This document shows, in pieces, positions 11,502 through 19,908 of a DNA stretch of 64,000 nucleotides. Under the pieces are notes generated by a model. It did not search any database and had not been told where the DNA came from. It saw nothing but the letters and a program-made list of their open reading frames with translations. How positions within the stretch are numbered: position 1 is the stretch's first letter; every line of letters begins with the position of its first letter. The translations under genes and the position numbers were made by a program. Source of the DNA: Isoetes taiwanensis (lineage: Eukaryota; Streptophyta; Lycopodiopsida; Isoetales; Isoetaceae); assembly GCA_021234155.1 (NCBI GenBank), contig JAJEKV010000046.1:10479168-10543167 (forward strand). Direction: 5' to 3'.

Positions 11502-11563
11502 TTCTTTAATAAAATGTACCTCTTCCTTGGAGTCATAGCCTCTTGGTTATAAATTGTAGCAGT

Positions 11564-11764
11564 TTTCCATCATATTTACATTCATCCTCATTCTTTTCCA
11601 CCTATCATATTCCATTCACATTCCCCCCACCACATTCATTTCTATTCCTTTAACACTTGCACATTACACTCTCTCTCTACTATGATTCTCACTCAAGCAC
11701 CTTGGTACAAGATTGAAGACCCCTTATGGCTGAGGGGACCAGCCATTCTTTTGTTTTGGCGAGA
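11564..11764 (+). other. Remnant of the 3' region before LTR 2
   Basis: Forward sequence resumes at CCATCATATTTACATTC and runs through the pyrimidine-rich stretch and the pre-LTR block (CTGAGGGGACC ... GGCGAGA) to the LTR start. No gene is present. The first roughly 550 bp of this region lie inverted at 7543-8070. Confidence 0.7.
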
Positions 11765-13709
11765 TGTTGCCCCCAAAGGGCAACATGCTAATGGAGATCT
11801 ATATGTTCAAACTAGGTCAATTCATTTTAGAAGACTAGGTCAAAGCTTGGAAGATTCTTGTCAGTCAACATTGTTATGGAGGTCAAAAGATGTTCATGCT
11901 TCAAGTCAAACAATGCTCAAGGTTCAAACTTCACAAGAGGTATTTTATTTGGGGTCAAATGCTTAGTCAGGAATATGCTCTAGAAGATTCTGGGTTATGA
12001 AGTTTGGAAGATATTGCTCGAAGTTTGGAAGTTAAAGTTTGGAAGATTCCCTTATATGGTTCCACCCTTGTCACCTTGTTTAGCCATTTTTCCCTTCTTA
12101 TATCCCCCAACCTATCTTATTACCATCATTTGTTAATTTTCCCATGACATCTCCCTTATTCATTCTTCCTAACCACTTTTGCACCATTGCCCTCCACATT
12201 TGCCTTTTCCTTGCCATAAACACTTACTCCATACCTTGCTTAATCATGGACCTTGTTTTTTCTACGTCCATATCTTATTATCATCTATCTCCACCATCCA
12301 CATGAACCCTTGTTGCCCCCATGGCCAATCTCTATTTTTTACCTCCTATCTTATGGCTAAACCCTTGTTGGTTCCCCACTCCCTCAAATTGGTCTCATGG
12401 TCCTAAGAACTTCAAATTAGGTTATGGGTGTTTGATACCATGGTCTAAGCGTGCATAAAACTTCAAGAAAATAGGAGCCTTAAGTTTGAACCATGGAAAA
12501 ACTTTCAAAACATCCCAAATACAGGAATATTCCCAGCATATCTAAGGGAAATACGCGAACCGTATCGCGGAAATTCCCCGAAATATACGGCCATGAACCC
12601 TAAATCTCTGGAACTGCAGAAATCGTGCCGGAATCAACTCTACCGCCTTCCTAACCCCTGCTATTATTGGATTCCGCTGCTCCTAAACTTAATGAACCAC
12701 AAATCAAGCCCTAAGATGCGGAACCACTAAATTTGAAAATATGTATGGGGCTGGATCAGAAAATTTTGAAGGCCTGAAGTATTCAGATCATACATTGATC
12801 ATTGCTGAGCAAGATCTGGATGATCCTTGAAGTTCTTGAGCTCTCCTCAACTGGATCTACAAGATTTAGTTGACATTACTTTCAGAAATTACCTTATGAC
12901 TTTTGATGATTATTTTCTTGTACTTGAAGCTATGAAGCATCCTTATCTATTGTTATCTTGATATATTTACCTTCATATTAATCCAAATGGACTGTCAAGT
13001 TGTTGAATTTGTCTCTGATATTTTCCTTAGTAATTCTTGCCACAAAACATCATATAGAAAAATCCCTGAGTGTTTTTAACACCTTGACCCACCTATCCTG
13101 GGGTTTTAAGAAAGCCAAGGGAGTTGGAATCATTCAAAAATACCAAGTATAGATCAAATTCAAAAATATTGCTCTCGGGTTTGAACTGTTTTTTACTGTA
13201 TTTTGCCAAATCCAGTCACAAAAAATACCTCTACACCTCCAAATGAGGATTTGACTGCTTGCCTCTCTTCCCTAGCACCATTGCAACCTACCTGCTTTGG
13301 AAATTCTCAAAAAAGTGATGGGCAACTCCAAAACTCAATCTCGATCCTTTGTTTCCCACATTTGACCTCTATTGACCAAAATTTGACCCCACTTTGAACT
13401 TCGAATAACTCACAGATTAAATCTCGACTTGGTGGAGACTTTCTTGTTGAGTATCTACAACTTTTTGACCAAGTCTACAAGATGTCGACTCGAAAAGTCA
13501 ATCTGCATTCCAACACCACAATTGTTTTGGCAAAGGTGCCACTTTTTGAAAATGGGAAAGGTATAGAACTCGAACTTTTTGAACTTTTCTTTGAAATTTT
13601 CTTGCATAGAGTGATCACCTTAAGTGATCTGGAGGTTCTAACCCCAATTTGAGTGAAAACTCAAGTTGGATCCTTGTGGTTGACCTTTAAGCCAGGTTTA
13701 GGGTCAACA
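11765..13709 (+). mobile_element. Family A long terminal repeat, copy 2
   Basis: About 1,945 bp, from TGTTGCCC to GGTCAACA. It is near-identical to copy 1, differing by scattered small indels (for example near 12520-12600, where ACAGG/ACGCG forms replace CTGGGG/ATGTG forms). A primer-binding site follows at 13713. Confidence 0.88.
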
Positions 13710-13712
13710 TCT

Positions 13713-13731
13713 TGGAGGTCCTACCGAGATC
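13713..13731 (+). other. Primer-binding site, tRNA-Gln type
   Basis: TGGAGGTCCTACCGAGATC lies three bases after the LTR end, identical to the site at 5628. Confidence 0.75.
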
Positions 13732-13750
13732 TTCCTGGATCTCAGAACTC

Positions 13751-14389
13751 ATGGCTCCAAAGCAAAAATTTCCAGCAGAATCAGAACCATTGGAAGATGC
13801 TGATGTATCAGATCATTGCAGAGAAAGGCCATTGCCTTCAAGTTTCTCAACTAGCTTACTTCAAAACATGCCATACCAGTTTGAGTTGAATGTCCCTGTT
13901 CCCTTGCCTACCTTTGATTCCAGCATGAGTGCTAACCACGTTTTGAGAATATTTGAAGACTATTACAGGGATTATGGTTTCAAGAAAGGATGCAAGCTTT
14001 CAGAATTTGAAAAATGTTTCAAAGATGAGAGTGAAGCTGGTACTTGGTTAACTTATGAGAAGTTAATGGGTACCACTTCATGGGATGAACCTGTCAAGAA
14101 GTTTCTGGATAGATTTGGTAAGTTAGCTGCTCCACAAGATTTGGTTAATGAATTGCAAGGTTTTTCTATACATGCAGGAGAAAGCGTGAATCAGTACAAG
14201 GAGAGGTTTAGTACATTCATGAGCAGGTGTCAAAAAGCACAAGTTACCATCCCAACTCTGTTTTTAGTTACTGCCTTTATTAATGGTCTGCAAAGAAGAC
14301 CAGATATCCAAAGAAAGTTGCTCAAAATCCAAAGGCTGCTGAAGGGTTTGATTCCATTTACAAAGTCTTTGCCAAAACCATCGATCTAA
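13751..14389 (+). CDS. gag: gag capsid region, unit 2
   Basis: The start is placed at the ATG at 13751 (MAPKQK); an in-frame ATG at 13712 overlaps the primer-binding site and is unlikely. The product is about 212 residues. The central part (TWLTYEKLMGTTSWDEP, FLDRFGKL, LVNELQGFSIHAGESVNQYKERF) has the tryptophan/phenylalanine spacing of retrotransposon Gag, whose product forms the particle that packages element RNA. The frame ends in TAA at 14387-14389. The next stretch, rich in His and Arg, continues in another frame, and unit 1 has a CTG-type difference near 14330. Confidence 0.85.
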   Translation: MAPKQKFPAESEPLEDADVSDHCRERPLPSSFSTSLLQNMPYQFELNVPVPLPTFDSSMSANHVLRIFEDYYRDYGFKKGCKLSEFEKCFKDESEAGTWLTYEKLMGTTSWDEPVKKFLDRFGKLAAPQDLVNELQGFSIHAGESVNQYKERFSTFMSRCQKAQVTIPTLFLVTAFINGLQRRPDIQRKLLKIQRLLKGLIPFTKSLPKPSI

Positions 14390-14393
14390 CCGG

Positions 14394-14609
14394 ATGCTCT
14401 CTACTTTGCACGATAAGCATTATGCTCCTCATCATACTCGACCCGTTTTACCACGATGCTCTTTTGATGCACATTATGATCATCACCCTTCTATTCCGGT
14501 TTATGCCATACAAAAGAGAAAAAGAAATCCAAAGAGGAGGAAGCCAATTCTCAAGTTGCAGAAGTCAAGTCGGACCTATCCAAGGTTTCTTGAAGCCTTA
14601 GCGAAATAA
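14394..14609 (+). pseudogene. gag C-terminal linker, out of frame
   Basis: A 71-residue segment, rich in His, Tyr and basic residues, links capsid and nucleocapsid. It is out of frame with the capsid and ends at TAG in 'gccttagcgaaat'. An intact frame in the ancestor is plausible because both joints show CTG/CAG-type differences between copies. No separate function is inferred. Confidence 0.5.
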
Positions 14610-14621
14610 CCAAACAATTGG

Positions 14622-14927
14622 TTGAACTCAAGGCTGCAAGAACAGGTAAAACTTACCCCAGAATGTATTCATTGCAATAGGAATTCTCACCCATCAGAAA
14701 TATGCTATTGGCAAGTGTGCCCCAAATGTAATAGGAAAGGCCACTTTGGAAAGGAATGTCTGTTTGTTCTTTTTGTAAAGAGGTTGGCCATCTTGATGCT
14801 AGGTGTCTTGTTAAGAAATATTTTGCTAAGCGGAAAAAGAGAAGAGACCAGAGTCCAAACCCCCGTGAGATTTGCTGAACCAAGCACCTCTATAAGATTT
14901 ATTCAAGCTACTGAAGCTCCTAAATGA
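14622..14927 (+). CDS. Nucleocapsid with CCHC zinc knuckles, unit 2
   Basis: Two CX2CX4HX4C knuckles are in frame: 14664-14705 (CIHCNRNSHPSEIC) and 14718-14759 (CPKCNRKGHFGKEC). A third at 14765-14806 reads CSFCKEVGHLDARC in another frame, because a base or two is missing at 14759-14765. The knuckles bind element RNA during packaging. The following segment is basic and leads to PVRFAEPSTSIRFIQATEAP. Confidence 0.85.
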   Translation: MNSRLQEQVKLTPECIHCNRNSHPSEICYWQVCPKCNRKGHFGKECLFVLFVKRLAILMLGVLLRNILLSGKREETRVQTPVRFAEPSTSIRFIQATEAPK

Positions 14928-14980
14928 GAAGAAGTTATGGTGGTGCAAACTAGAAGCATGAATGAAGCTCAAGTACATCT

Positions 14981-15716
14981 TTGAACCAAGTAGGCATTCT
15001 CTTGCCGGGCCTGTACCACACTGTAGTAGAATCACCTGCTCAAACCATAGCTCCACCCCCTCAGCAAAAATATGGTAAGAAAGATCAAGATTTTGATGAG
15101 GTAGATGTTTTGCTTAAAAATTCTAAGGTGAGTGTGGACCTTTTTACTTTATTAAAGATTGCACCTAGTTATAGAAAAAGGGTACTTCAGCAAACCAATG
15201 GTGAGGTATTAAATGCTTGTGTGAATTTTACTGATGCCACTGACCTTATTCTAGCACAGCATGAAGAAGACCCTGGAGCATTCACATGTTCAGCTGCTTT
15301 AGGAGGGTATACTTTCTCTAATGTGTTACTTGATGGGGGTTCCCCTCTAAATATCATGCCATATCATATTATGAAGAAATGTGGTTTTGAGGTGGATAAG
15401 AAAGCTTCTATGTTATTAAAATCTTTTTATAATGCTAAGATTTCTCCTATTGGTGTGGTGACTAAAGTGCCTGTTAACACGAAGGCATAATCTTGTGGCT
15501 GCTAACTTTATTGTGGTGGCTTTTGAAGATATAGGAGATGAATTTGATATCTATGACTTACTTTTAGGAAGGAGATGGTTATACTTGTGGATGCCAGGCC
15601 AGTTTGGTGTCAAGGGAGATGTACCATCTCCAATGGCTCTCAGACTGCTACAATTTATAACCAAGAGGGCTCCTATGACTCCAAGGAAGAGGTACATTTT
15701 ATTAAAGAAATGCTAA
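14981..15716 (+). CDS. Aspartic protease, unit 2 (two overlapping frames)
   Basis: The frame 14981-15490 carries a Pro-rich linker, an acidic segment, then ALGGYTFSNVLLDGGSPLN, with the catalytic Asp at 15332-15334. The DGGS form replaces the usual DTG/DSG, as in some plant gypsy elements. A single-base change near 15481 shifts the frame, and the rest (15495-15716) holds AANFIVVAFEDIG and the conserved DLLLGRRWL near 15555. The protease matures Gag-Pol. Unit 1 reads through 15481 without a break, so the shift is private. Confidence 0.8.
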
Positions 15717-15771
15717 TTGAAGAACCTTTGGGATCTTGAGGTAAAAAAATATAAGACCAAGAAAATATGAG

Positions 15772-16341
15772 ATGGTTCCTCTTATTATGGAAAGTGCACC
15801 TCTCAGCATACAAGGACCAACAGGGTTCTTATGGTTTGATGGAGGTATCTCTAAAAAATTAAATGTTGCATCATCTGCTGCTATTTTGAAAGACTCTTCT
15901 CACAAACTTTTAGCTAAAGTAGGAAGGATCTTTCCTCAAGTCACTTCTAATGTGGCAGAATATAAAGCTTTGATTGCAGGTCTCCAGGAAGCTAAATCTA
16001 TGAATATTGCCAATATTCACATTTATGGTGATTCACAATTAATCATGAGACAAGTTTGAGGAGACTATCAAACAAAAAATGCAGATATGGAGCTCTTGAA
16101 GAATCAAGCAATGGGAGTGCTCTCGAGTTTTGCTTCATGGGAAATCACTCATATCCCCAGAGAACAAAATTTTGAAGCTGATGCTTTGTGTAGGGAGACT
16201 CTCATGTCACATTTAACTGAGGGAGCTATTCCTGAAGATGATCTTGATGACAATGAGGTAAAAGCACTCTGTCCTATTTTGACCATTGATGCATCGAAAA
16301 AAAAAAAAAAAAAAAAAAAAAGGAGACTGAAGAGATTGTAA
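15772..16341 (+). CDS. RNase H type I domain upstream of RT, unit 2
   Basis: The four acidic positions are all present: Asp 15838-15840 (WFDGG), Glu 15958-15960 (AEYKAL), Asp 16030-16032 (YGDSQLI) and Asp 16180-16182 (FEADAL). A TGA at 16057-16059 interrupts the domain; the inverted copy reads TTTCAGGAG where this one reads TTTGAGGAG, a CAG-site difference. The downstream end runs into a 25-A tract. The domain removes the RNA strand during reverse transcription. Its place before RT is unusual. Confidence 0.82.
16297..16321 (+). repeat. Expanded poly-A tract (25 A) at the RNase H/RT junction
   Basis: Units 0 and 1 have eight A at this position (73-80, and T on the plus strand at 10905-10912). 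Here the run is 25. It sits where the RNase H frame ends and the RT frame begins. Confidence 0.9.
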
Positions 16342-16367
16342 TCACTAAGAATGGTAAGACTCGAACC

Positions 16368-17114
16368 TTGTTTGTTGGGGATTTGATTGATTATCAAAAC
16401 AAAGAAACATACAAGTGTTTTTTTGAAGAAAGGAAAGATGTATTTGCTTGGGATTATTCAGAGCTATCAGGTATCAAAACTGATGTATGTCAATTTGAAA
16501 TTAAGATTAAAGAAGGTTGTAAACCTGTTTTTCAAAAATTAAGAAGGATTAATGCCTCACTAATGGGACTAATTAAAGATGAATTGGATAATATGTTGGA
16601 TGCAGGTGTTATTATTGAAATTATTAATCCAGAATGGGTATCTTGTATTGTTCCTGTGGAGAAGAAAAGTGGTGCTTTAAGAATTTGCATTGACTATCGA
16701 GACCTCAACAAAGCTACCATCAAAGATTGTTACCCTTTGCCCTTTTTAGAAGAGATCTTATATGCTGTAGCAGGTAAAGAGGTGTACTCATTTTTAGATG
16801 GCTTCTCAGGATTCAATCAGATTAGTATTAAAGAAGAAGACCAACCCAAGACCTCTTTTATTACCCCTTGGGGAACTTATGCAATGAAAAGAATGCCTTT
16901 TGGGCTAATGAATGCACCTGCTACTTTCCAGAGAGCCATGGATGTTATTTTTAGGCCTATGTCCCCTCAAGAATTCAGAGTTTATTTGGATGACCTTTGT
17001 TTAGGATCTCACCCTACTAATCATTTGGAATTATTGGCAAAAATATGTTCTTTGTGTAGGGAATCTGGAGTCAACCTTAATCCAAAGAAATGTATTTTCT
17101 TTGCATCCAAATGA
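16368..17114 (+). CDS. Reverse transcriptase, family A, intact frame ending in TGA
   Basis: The 248-residue frame covers the RT fingers and palm. It has RICIDYRDLNKAT, FLDGFSGFNQ with the first catalytic Asp at 16797-16799, TPWGTYAMKRMPFGLMNAP, and YLDD at 16983-16994. The natural start is not evident, since it continues from upstream pol sequence near 16330. It ends at TGA 17112-17114, and the same frame continues open for 544 further codons (RH and INT). The UGA therefore either truncates pol or is read through. Family B has GGA at this codon. Confidence 0.9.
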   Translation: MFVGDLIDYQNKETYKCFFEERKDVFAWDYSELSGIKTDVCQFEIKIKEGCKPVFQKLRRINASLMGLIKDELDNMLDAGVIIEIINPEWVSCIVPVEKKSGALRICIDYRDLNKATIKDCYPLPFLEEILYAVAGKEVYSFLDGFSGFNQISIKEEDQPKTSFITPWGTYAMKRMPFGLMNAPATFQRAMDVIFRPMSPQEFRVYLDDLCLGSHPTNHLELLAKICSLCRESGVNLNPKKCIFFASK

Positions 17115-18749
17115 CAACTTTTGGGACACGAGGTATCCAACAATGGTGTACAGGTGGCACAAGAAAAGGTTGAAGCTCTCAAAAAATTGGTGCCCCCCAA
17201 AAACTCGAAGCAGGTCAAAAGTTTTATTGGCATGACTAGTTTTCTTAGGACGTATATTCCTAATTTTGCTCACATTATAAGTCCTATTTCTAAGCTGACA
17301 AGAATAGGCAGGATTTCCAAATCTGAGAGCAAGTATGTTCCTGTCACGTGGTCATCAGATTGCCAAGAGTCTTTTGAGTTGCTTATAAAGTCCATTTGTG
17401 AAGCAACTCTCCTAAAAAAACCAGATTTGGCCAAGCCATTTGAGGTCTACATTACTATTACTAAAAAGGCCATAGGCTTAGCTATTCTGCAGGACAAGCA
17501 CACCATAGCTTTTGCCAGCAAACAGTGGAGTTCAACTGAAGAAAAGTACACCAGAATGGAGAAGAGTGCTGCTGCTCTCATGTTTCTCATTGACAGACAA
17601 GGTCATTTATTATTGAAGAATTCAGTTCAAGTTTATATGAAGCAAAATCCAACAGGTTTGTTATTTGGTAAGGCTACCTCTAAACCAAAAATTCAAAGGT
17701 GGGCTTGCAAGTTACAAACCTTTGATATTTCTATAAAAGAGTTACATCAAGTGAAGAGTCCCAGTCTTTATTTACCTTATATTTTCTTTGACCATGAGGA
17801 TGTAGTAGAAGTTGTTGATTTTGTGGATGCCTTAGCTTATTTACAGGCAGATGATGATGAGCAAGGCCAACAGGATTGGCAGTTGCCTATAAAGAATTTT
17901 CTACAATTCAAGGAGATGCCCTCAGGATTGACCTCGAGCCAGCAAAGGAGATTTAAAGAAAAGTGCAGGCAGTTCAAAATGATTAATGATGTTTTATGTA
18001 AAGTCAACAGGGATGGACTATTATTGAGGTGTGTCAATGAAGAAGAATCTGCCCTGATCATTAGAGAAATGCATGAAGGAGTATGTGGAGGCCATTTTGC
18101 TGGGGATACTACTGCCAAGAAAATTCTCAGGTCAGGTTACTATTGGCCTACAATATTTAAAGATTGTTATACTGCTATAAAATCTTGCCACAAGTGCCAA
18201 ATATTTGGCAAAAGGATCCTTCTCCCAGCTGCACTAAACCCCATAATTTCTCCAGGACCTTTTCAAATTTGGGGATTAGATTATATTGGTCCTATTAACC
18301 CCTCTTCTGCAGGGCAACATCAGCACATTATTGTAGCTACAGATTATTTTACCAAATGGGCAGAGGCAATTCCTTTGAGACAGGCTAATGCCCTTACAAC
18401 ATCAAAGTTCTTACATGAGTATATTTGTGCACGGTTTGGTATTCCTCTACAATTACATTCTGATAGAGGTACTCCTTTTGTGAATGAAGTTACTGCTAAT
18501 TTATTGACCATTCTTAAAGTCAAACATACCAAGAGTTCCTCTTACTATCCCCAAGGTAATGGTCAAGCAGAAGCTACTAATAAAGATTTGAAGGGCATTT
18601 TGCAGAAAACAGTGGATGATAATCAAAAGGATTGGCATGTTAAACTAGTGGATGCCCTATGGGCTTATAGAGTCACCATCAAAGCAGCAACCACTCATAC
18701 TCCTTTTAACTTAGTTTATGGCATTGAAGTGCTTCGGAGAGAAGCTTGA
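17115..18749 (+). CDS. RT thumb, degenerate RNase H and integrase, family A
   Basis: This continues in frame after the TGA at 17112. Domains are: RT thumb (SFIGMTSFLRTYIPNF); gypsy RNase H with the catalytic TDAS replaced by YITIT and no obvious third aspartate, so probably a non-catalytic connection; integrase zinc domain (HEGVCGGH ... CHKC, about 18070-18200); and DDE core with Asp 18279-18281, Asp 18462-18464 and Glu 18570-18572. D-D spacing is 61 residues and D-E has 35 between, the canonical retroviral-type spacing. The frame ends at TGA near 18747, after a CTG/CAG difference at 18728-18740. Confidence 0.9.
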   Translation, partial: QLLGHEVSNNGVQVAQEKVEALKKLVPPKNSKQVKSFIGMTSFLRTYIPNFAHIISPISKLTRIGRISKSESKYVPVTWSSDCQESFELLIKSICEATLLKKPDLAKPFEVYITITKKAIGLAILQDKHTIAFASKQWSSTEEKYTRMEKSAAALMFLIDRQGHLLLKNSVQVYMKQNPTGLLFGKATSKPKIQRWACKLQTFDISIKELHQVKSPSLYLPYIFFDHEDVVEVVDFVDALAYLQADDDEQGQQDWQLPIKNFLQFKEMPSGLTSSQQRRFKEKCRQFKMINDVLCKVNRDGLLLRCVNEEESALIIREMHEGVCGGHFAGDTTAKKILRSGYYWPTIFKDCYTAIKSCHKCQIFGKRILLPAALNPIISPGPFQIWGLDYIGPINPSSAGQHQHIIVATDYFTKWAEAIPLRQANALTTSKFLHEYICARFGIPLQLHSDRGTPFVNEVTANLLTILKVKHTKSSSYYPQGNGQAEATNKDLKGILQKTVDDNQKDWHVKLVDALWAYRVTIKAATTHTPFNLVYGIEVLRREA

Positions 18750-19152
18750 GCTTCCATCTCTGAGGTTAGCTCATAAGTTGTGTTTGCCTTTTGAGTATGC
18801 CTTGCAGGAAAGACTGGATACCCTTTTGCATTTAGAAGAATATAGAATGGAAGCTGAGAATGCTAATTTGCTTAAAAAAGCCAAGGATTTGGCTGCTTTC
18901 AAAGCTGCTCATAAAATACAAGGGACCTTCAAGACTGGAGAATTAGTTCTGAAATGGAATAAATCAAGGGAAGATTCAGCTAGTAAGTTTGAAAATCTTT
19001 GGGAGGGCCCCTATGAGGTGTTGGAAACTGCAGGCACCAATTCTTATTGGTTGAAAGAATTAACCGGGGATGCCACTTCCAAATCCTATCAACACTATTC
19101 ATTGAAGAGGTACTTGGGATCAGCACATTTGCTTGTCCTTTTTATGCTCTAG
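18750..19152 (+). CDS. Integrase C-terminal domain with GPY/F module, family A
   Basis: Starting just after the frame break, this encodes LELPSLRLAHKLCLPFEYAL, a coiled, Lys-rich helix (MEAENANLLKKAKDLAAFK), then LVLKWNKSREDSASKFENLW and GPYEVLE. The last part differs from units 0 and 4 in frame (TGDATSKSYQHY instead of TSGMPLPNPINT) owing to one missing stretch near 19063. It normally binds DNA non-specifically during integration. No chromodomain is present. Confidence 0.82.
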
Positions 19153-19908
19153 AATTTAAATAAGTTAGAATTAAAGTTAGACATTAGATAGGTTGGATTT
19201 CACCCCTGTTTTAAATTTAGAACTAATGTCTTCATTAAGTTTATGTTTGCAGGTTAGTCAGTATGAAGGATGAGCTATCAAACAGCCTCAGGACAAGGAT
19301 TTTTATTAACTGCCAAGTGTCATTTGCAGGAGCACCCTTTTTCCATTCTCATTCACCTGTCTCATTGTAGTCCTGCCCTCCATTTAGCCATGCTTTCTCA
19401 TTTTATCTCCCCAAATGTGCACTCTGCAAATTCAGCTTCACCATCATAGCAGAGTTGCAAGGTATTAAGACTAACTAGTTTGTGTGTTTCCATGACAGGT
19501 GCACCCTTTTCCCATCTTTTCATCTGCCATAAGTAGCCCTGCCATCCATTTAAACCTTCTATTCTTGTTCTTTCATTTCCCTAAGAAGAAAGCACTCTGC
19601 AATTCAGCTTTTCCATCCTAGCAGAGTTGCTCTTGGAGATATCAAGGAGACACACATTCTTTTGTTTTGGCGGTTTTCTTCCCCCCATACACCCCATTTC
19701 CATCACTATTCCATCATATTTACATTCATCCTCATTCTTTTCCACCTATCATATTCCATTCACATTCCCCCCACCACATTCATTTCTATTCCATTAACAC
19801 TTGCACATTACACTCTCTCTCTACTATGATTCTCACTCAAGCACCTTGGTACAAGATTGAAGACCCCTTATGGCTGAGGGGACCAGCCATTCTTTTGTTT
19901 TGGCGAGA
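19153..19908 (+). other. Non-coding 3' region before LTR 3
   Basis: Same layout as 2913-3665: two diverged copies of the roughly 167-bp block, a pyrimidine-rich stretch, then the pre-LTR block ending GGCGAGA. No gene is seen. Confidence 0.7.

Larger units (their letters stand above)
7543..11563 (-). mobile_element. Inverted 4-kb block of unit 1 (RNase H, RT, RH, integrase and 3' region)
   Basis: Reading the minus strand gives the normal order RNase H, RT, RH, INT, 3' region. On the plus strand the block begins with the inverse of the pre-LTR region (ggggaagaaaaaccgcc) and ends with the inverse of the protease-RNase H linker. Forward sequence resumes at about 11565. About 26 bp of pre-LTR sequence and about 17 bp of the protease linker are missing at the joints, so this is a simple inversion with small end losses. 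Confidence 0.88.
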
